From Lentisphaeria bacterium (GTDB lineage Bacteria > Verrucomicrobiota > Lentisphaeria > Oligosphaerales > JAFGRS01), in the NCBI GenBank assembly GCA_016935045.1, contig JAFGRS010000661.1, positions 1-7,714 of the forward strand: a stretch of 7,714 nucleotides of DNA. The letters run 5' to 3'. Shown one piece after another: positions 5,734 to 7,714 of this stretch. Every line of letters starts with the position of its first letter. Within the stretch, counting starts at the first letter, position 1. Both the position numbers and the translations under genes were made by a program. The notes below the pieces were generated by a model. It saw only the letters and a program-made list of their open reading frames with translations. It was not told the DNA's origin and ran no database searches.

Positions 5734-7416
5734 CTACCGCTGCGGTTCGCCGAAGACCTGGATCTCCCAGATGGTGGGGACATCGCTGGCCTCGGCGATA
5801 TCGAGGCGCACGGCGGTGGCGGTGACGGGCTGGATCCTCAGGTGCGCGTCACCCAGGGTGGCGCCCTCGTGGACGGTCTGCCAGGCGCCCTCGGGGGTCA
5901 GCACGCGGATGGAGAAGCATCGGACCCGGTTCCAGGGGGCTTCGAGGATGGCGATACGGTCGACGAGGCAGGGCCGTTCCAGGTCGACTTCGATCCAGCC
6001 GCTGGTAGACTGAGGGGCCGCGCCCCAGCGGGTGCCGGGATCGGTGTCGAAGGCCTTGGCGGCGTCGTATTCCAGGCTCCAGACCGCGGAGGCGCGGGCG
6101 GGGCGGCCGGCGGAGACGCAGCCCGGTTCCGGGACGGCGATGGGGGCGATGTCCATGGCCGAACCATCGAGGGTGAGCTCGATGATGGTGTCGACGGGGT
6201 CGATGGCGGCAGCATCGAGACGGAGGCGCAGGGCTTCGGGGGTCTGCTCCCACGCGACGGCGCCTCCCGTCAGCACCCGGGCGGCGAGGACATGCCGGGG
6301 CAGGGCAGGGAAGGTCCATTCGGCGCTGCCGGGGGTGAGGACATGGAGGAAGATCCGCCGGTCCCTGCGGGTGGAGGCCCCCCACCACTGGGACGGCTGG
6401 TAGGGTCCCCCCTCGGTGCCGTAGACGGCGTCGCCGTAGCGTTGCAGCCAAGTTCCCATCTGGCGCAGCCTGGCGGCCTGGTCCGGATGGATGCGGCCGT
6501 CGGGCATGGGGCCGATATCGAGGGCGAGGTTGCCTCCGCCGCCGGCGCAGCGCACCAGGAGGTGAAGGCATTCGGGGAGGGTCTTCAGGGCCTGGTCCGG
6601 ACGCCAGGACCAGCCCGAAGCCTGCAGGGTGATGCAGCTTTCCCAGGGGCGGTCGAGGCGGAAGTTGCCGATATGCTGTTCCGGGGTATCGAAGTCTCCG
6701 GGCAGGCCGGCGCGGTTGTTGATGAGGGCCCCGGGCTGAAGGGTGCGGATCCGCCGGAAGAGCGTCTTGCTGTCCCAATCCGCGGACGTGCCGCCGAGTC
6801 CATCGAACCAGATCCCGGCGATGGGGCCGTAGTTGCTGCACAGTTCGGTGATCTGTGCGTGGAGGTAGTCGATGTAGCGCGCATGGTTGTCGGTGCGGTA
6901 GTCCGGGTGGTGCCAGTCGGGTTGGGAGTAGTACCAGAAGATGCGGATGTCGGCCCGGTGGCAGGCCCGGGCCAGTTCGGCGGTGACGTCGCGTTGGAAG
7001 GGAGTGTGTGCGATGGAGTACTCGGTGTGCCGGGTATGGAAGAGGCAGAAGCCGTCGTGGTGCTTGGTGAGGAAGATGATGTACCGCGCTCCCGATGCCT
7101 TCACCGTGTCGATCCAGGCATCGGCGTCGAAGGCGGTGGGGTTGAACTCGTGGTAGAGGGCGTCGTACTCCTCGACGGCGATGCCGGCGGCGGCCGCGCC
7201 GCTGCGGTGGCCGGGGCGGGGGCCGCGGCGGCTCCAGCCGATCTCGGTGCCGCGGATGCTCACCGGTCCCCAGCAGATGAAGACGCCGAAACGCGCTGCC
7301 TCCCACCAGGCCACAGACTCGGGTTGTGCCCGCAACCAGGCAGCATCCTCCGAACGGAGCAGAAGCGGGGAGGCGACCACAGCCAACACCGTCAGGCAGA
7401 AGGGCAGATGCCGCAT
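5734..7416 (-). CDS. Secreted GH29 alpha-L-fucosidase with C-terminal F5/8 type C (discoidin/CBM32-like) domain
   Basis: A 560-residue exo-glycosidase predicted to release alpha-L-fucose from fucosylated glycans outside the cytoplasm. Residues 1 to about 22 form a signal peptide (MRHLPFCLTVLAVVASPLLL). The GH29 barrel spans about 25-340, with FGVFICWGP (43-51), GTEIGW (56-61), KHHDGF (118-123), WYYSQPDW (161-168) and GIWFDG (201-206). By family alignment Asp205 is the likely nucleophile and Glu259 (PWESC) a candidate acid/base. Residues 340-425 look like the usual C-terminal beta-sandwich, and about 430-556 form an F5/8 type C domain (AFDTDPGTRW, GWIEVDLERP, final WEIQVFG). The frame stays open upstream to a TTG at 7524, but ATG 7416 is preferred because GGAGG sits 7 nt upstream and the signal peptide starts there. 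Cys48 replaces the His usual in the FxIHWG motif. GH29 assignment is strong; substrate linkage is unknown. Confidence 0.93.
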   Translation of the reverse strand: MRHLPFCLTVLAVVASPLLLRSEDAAWLRAQPESVAWWEAARFGVFICWGPVSIRGTEIGWSRRGPRPGHRSGAAAAGIAVEEYDALYHEFNPTAFDADAWIDTVKASGARYIIFLTKHHDGFCLFHTRHTEYSIAHTPFQRDVTAELARACHRADIRIFWYYSQPDWHHPDYRTDNHARYIDYLHAQITELCSNYGPIAGIWFDGLGGTSADWDSKTLFRRIRTLQPGALINNRAGLPGDFDTPEQHIGNFRLDRPWESCITLQASGWSWRPDQALKTLPECLHLLVRCAGGGGNLALDIGPMPDGRIHPDQAARLRQMGTWLQRYGDAVYGTEGGPYQPSQWWGASTRRDRRIFLHVLTPGSAEWTFPALPRHVLAARVLTGGAVAWEQTPEALRLRLDAAAIDPVDTIIELTLDGSAMDIAPIAVPEPGCVSAGRPARASAVWSLEYDAAKAFDTDPGTRWGAAPQSTSGWIEVDLERPCLVDRIAILEAPWNRVRCFSIRVLTPEGAWQTVHEGATLGDAHLRIQPVTATAVRLDIAEASDVPTIWEIQVFGEPQR

Positions 7417-7423
7417 CGCACGT

Positions 7424-7428
7424 CCTCC
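7424..7428 (-). promoter_or_regulatory. Ribosome binding site of the GH29 gene
   Basis: On the minus strand GGAGG is followed by 7 nt and then ATG at 7416. This decides the start in favour of ATG 7416 over the upstream in-frame TTG at 7524, which would put 36 residues before the signal peptide. Confidence 0.75.
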
Positions 7429-7520
7429 AGCCGGGCGCCCTGGTTGCCATGCACTCCCGGACTCCACGCCAACGCCGCGCACGTCCTCGCTGGCCGGCGT
7501 ACCCGAGGAGGCCCTGGGAC

Positions 7521-7714
7521 TCAATGGTCGCAGACGTTCCCCTGCACTTCGAGCGTGCCGGCCAGGTACTTCGCGACGAGGTCTTCCGGGGTCCCAGCCG
7601 GCGCCCCGACCACGACCTGAATCCCATGCCGTGCAAACAGCTCCTGCGCCCGTTGTCCCATGCCCCCCGCCAGAATCAGGTTGGCGCCCTGCTCGTGCAG
7701 CCAGCGAGGCAGGA
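7521..7714 (-). CDS. Dinitrogenase iron-molybdenum cofactor biosynthesis (NifX/NifB-type) family protein, 3' end only
   Basis: The C-terminal 63 residues of a protein whose start lies beyond the right edge. The fragment reads LPRWLHEQGANLILAGGMGQ at its start and ends in GNVCDH followed by TGA. The AGGMGxRA segment followed by a helix, a beta-strand (IQVVVGA), a PEDLVxxYLAGTL helix and a terminal CDH are characteristic of the small alpha/beta NifX/NifB C-terminal fold. Family members bind or carry iron-sulfur/FeMo-co precursors in nitrogen fixers, but many stand-alone copies occur in non-diazotrophs, where their role is unclear. There is no nif gene in the window, so a nitrogenase role should not be assumed. 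The fucosidase gene starts 104 bp downstream on the same strand; a functional link is not evident. Family assignment is fairly secure, specific function is not. Confidence 0.85.
   Translation of the reverse strand, partial: LPRWLHEQGANLILAGGMGQRAQELFARHGIQVVVGAPAGTPEDLVAKYLAGTLEVQGNVCDH

Noticed and set aside
5728..7620. 630-codon plus-strand open frame opposite the fucosidase
   Set aside because: The minus strand has clear GH29 and F5/8C motifs. The plus frame is Gly/Ala/Val-rich low-complexity, as expected for the antisense of a GC-rich gene.
7521..7714. Evidence for nitrogen fixation
   Set aside because: The NifX/NifB-like fragment belongs to a family widespread in organisms without nitrogenase, and no other nif gene is visible.

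Overview
This is a GC-rich bacterial window in which all convincing genes lie on the minus strand. In transcription order they are: the 3' end of a NifX/NifB-type (dinitrogenase iron-molybdenum cofactor biosynthesis family) protein at the right edge; a secreted GH29 alpha-L-fucosidase with a C-terminal F5/8 type C (discoidin) domain; a very large membrane-anchored protein built from duplicated concanavalin-like beta-sandwich modules; and a secreted six-bladed TolB-like beta-propeller protein. The long plus-strand frames (up to about 630 codons) are antisense shadows caused by high GC.

The gene content (secreted fucosidase with discoidin domain, giant lectin-like surface protein, TolB propeller) resembles glycan-degrading members of the PVC group (Kiritimatiellota, Lentisphaerota, Verrucomicrobiota, Planctomycetota). 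This is an inference from protein style only; no rRNA or phylogenetic marker is present.

Layout: 1-157 is non-coding and carries two copies of an 11-bp repeat that may be the end of a mobile element lying to the left. 158-1501 is the propeller protein. 1502-1695 is a short intergenic stretch with the propeller gene's ribosome binding site. 1696-5112 is the large protein; its first ~150 codons lie over a hairpin-rich element (about 4745-5067) bounded by inverted terminal repeats, so its true N-terminus is uncertain. 5113-5733 holds no convincing gene but several hairpins and a dispersed-repeat pair. 5734-7416 is the fucosidase, and 7521-7714 the NifX-like fragment.

The three exported proteins could jointly bind and process fucosylated glycans at or outside the cell envelope. 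The 621-bp repeat-laden gap between fucosidase and large protein argues against one tight operon. I see no clear new defence or mobile system. The most interesting items are the palindromic element fused in frame to the large gene, the duplicated module layout of the large protein, and the fucosidase's Cys in place of a usual active-site His.
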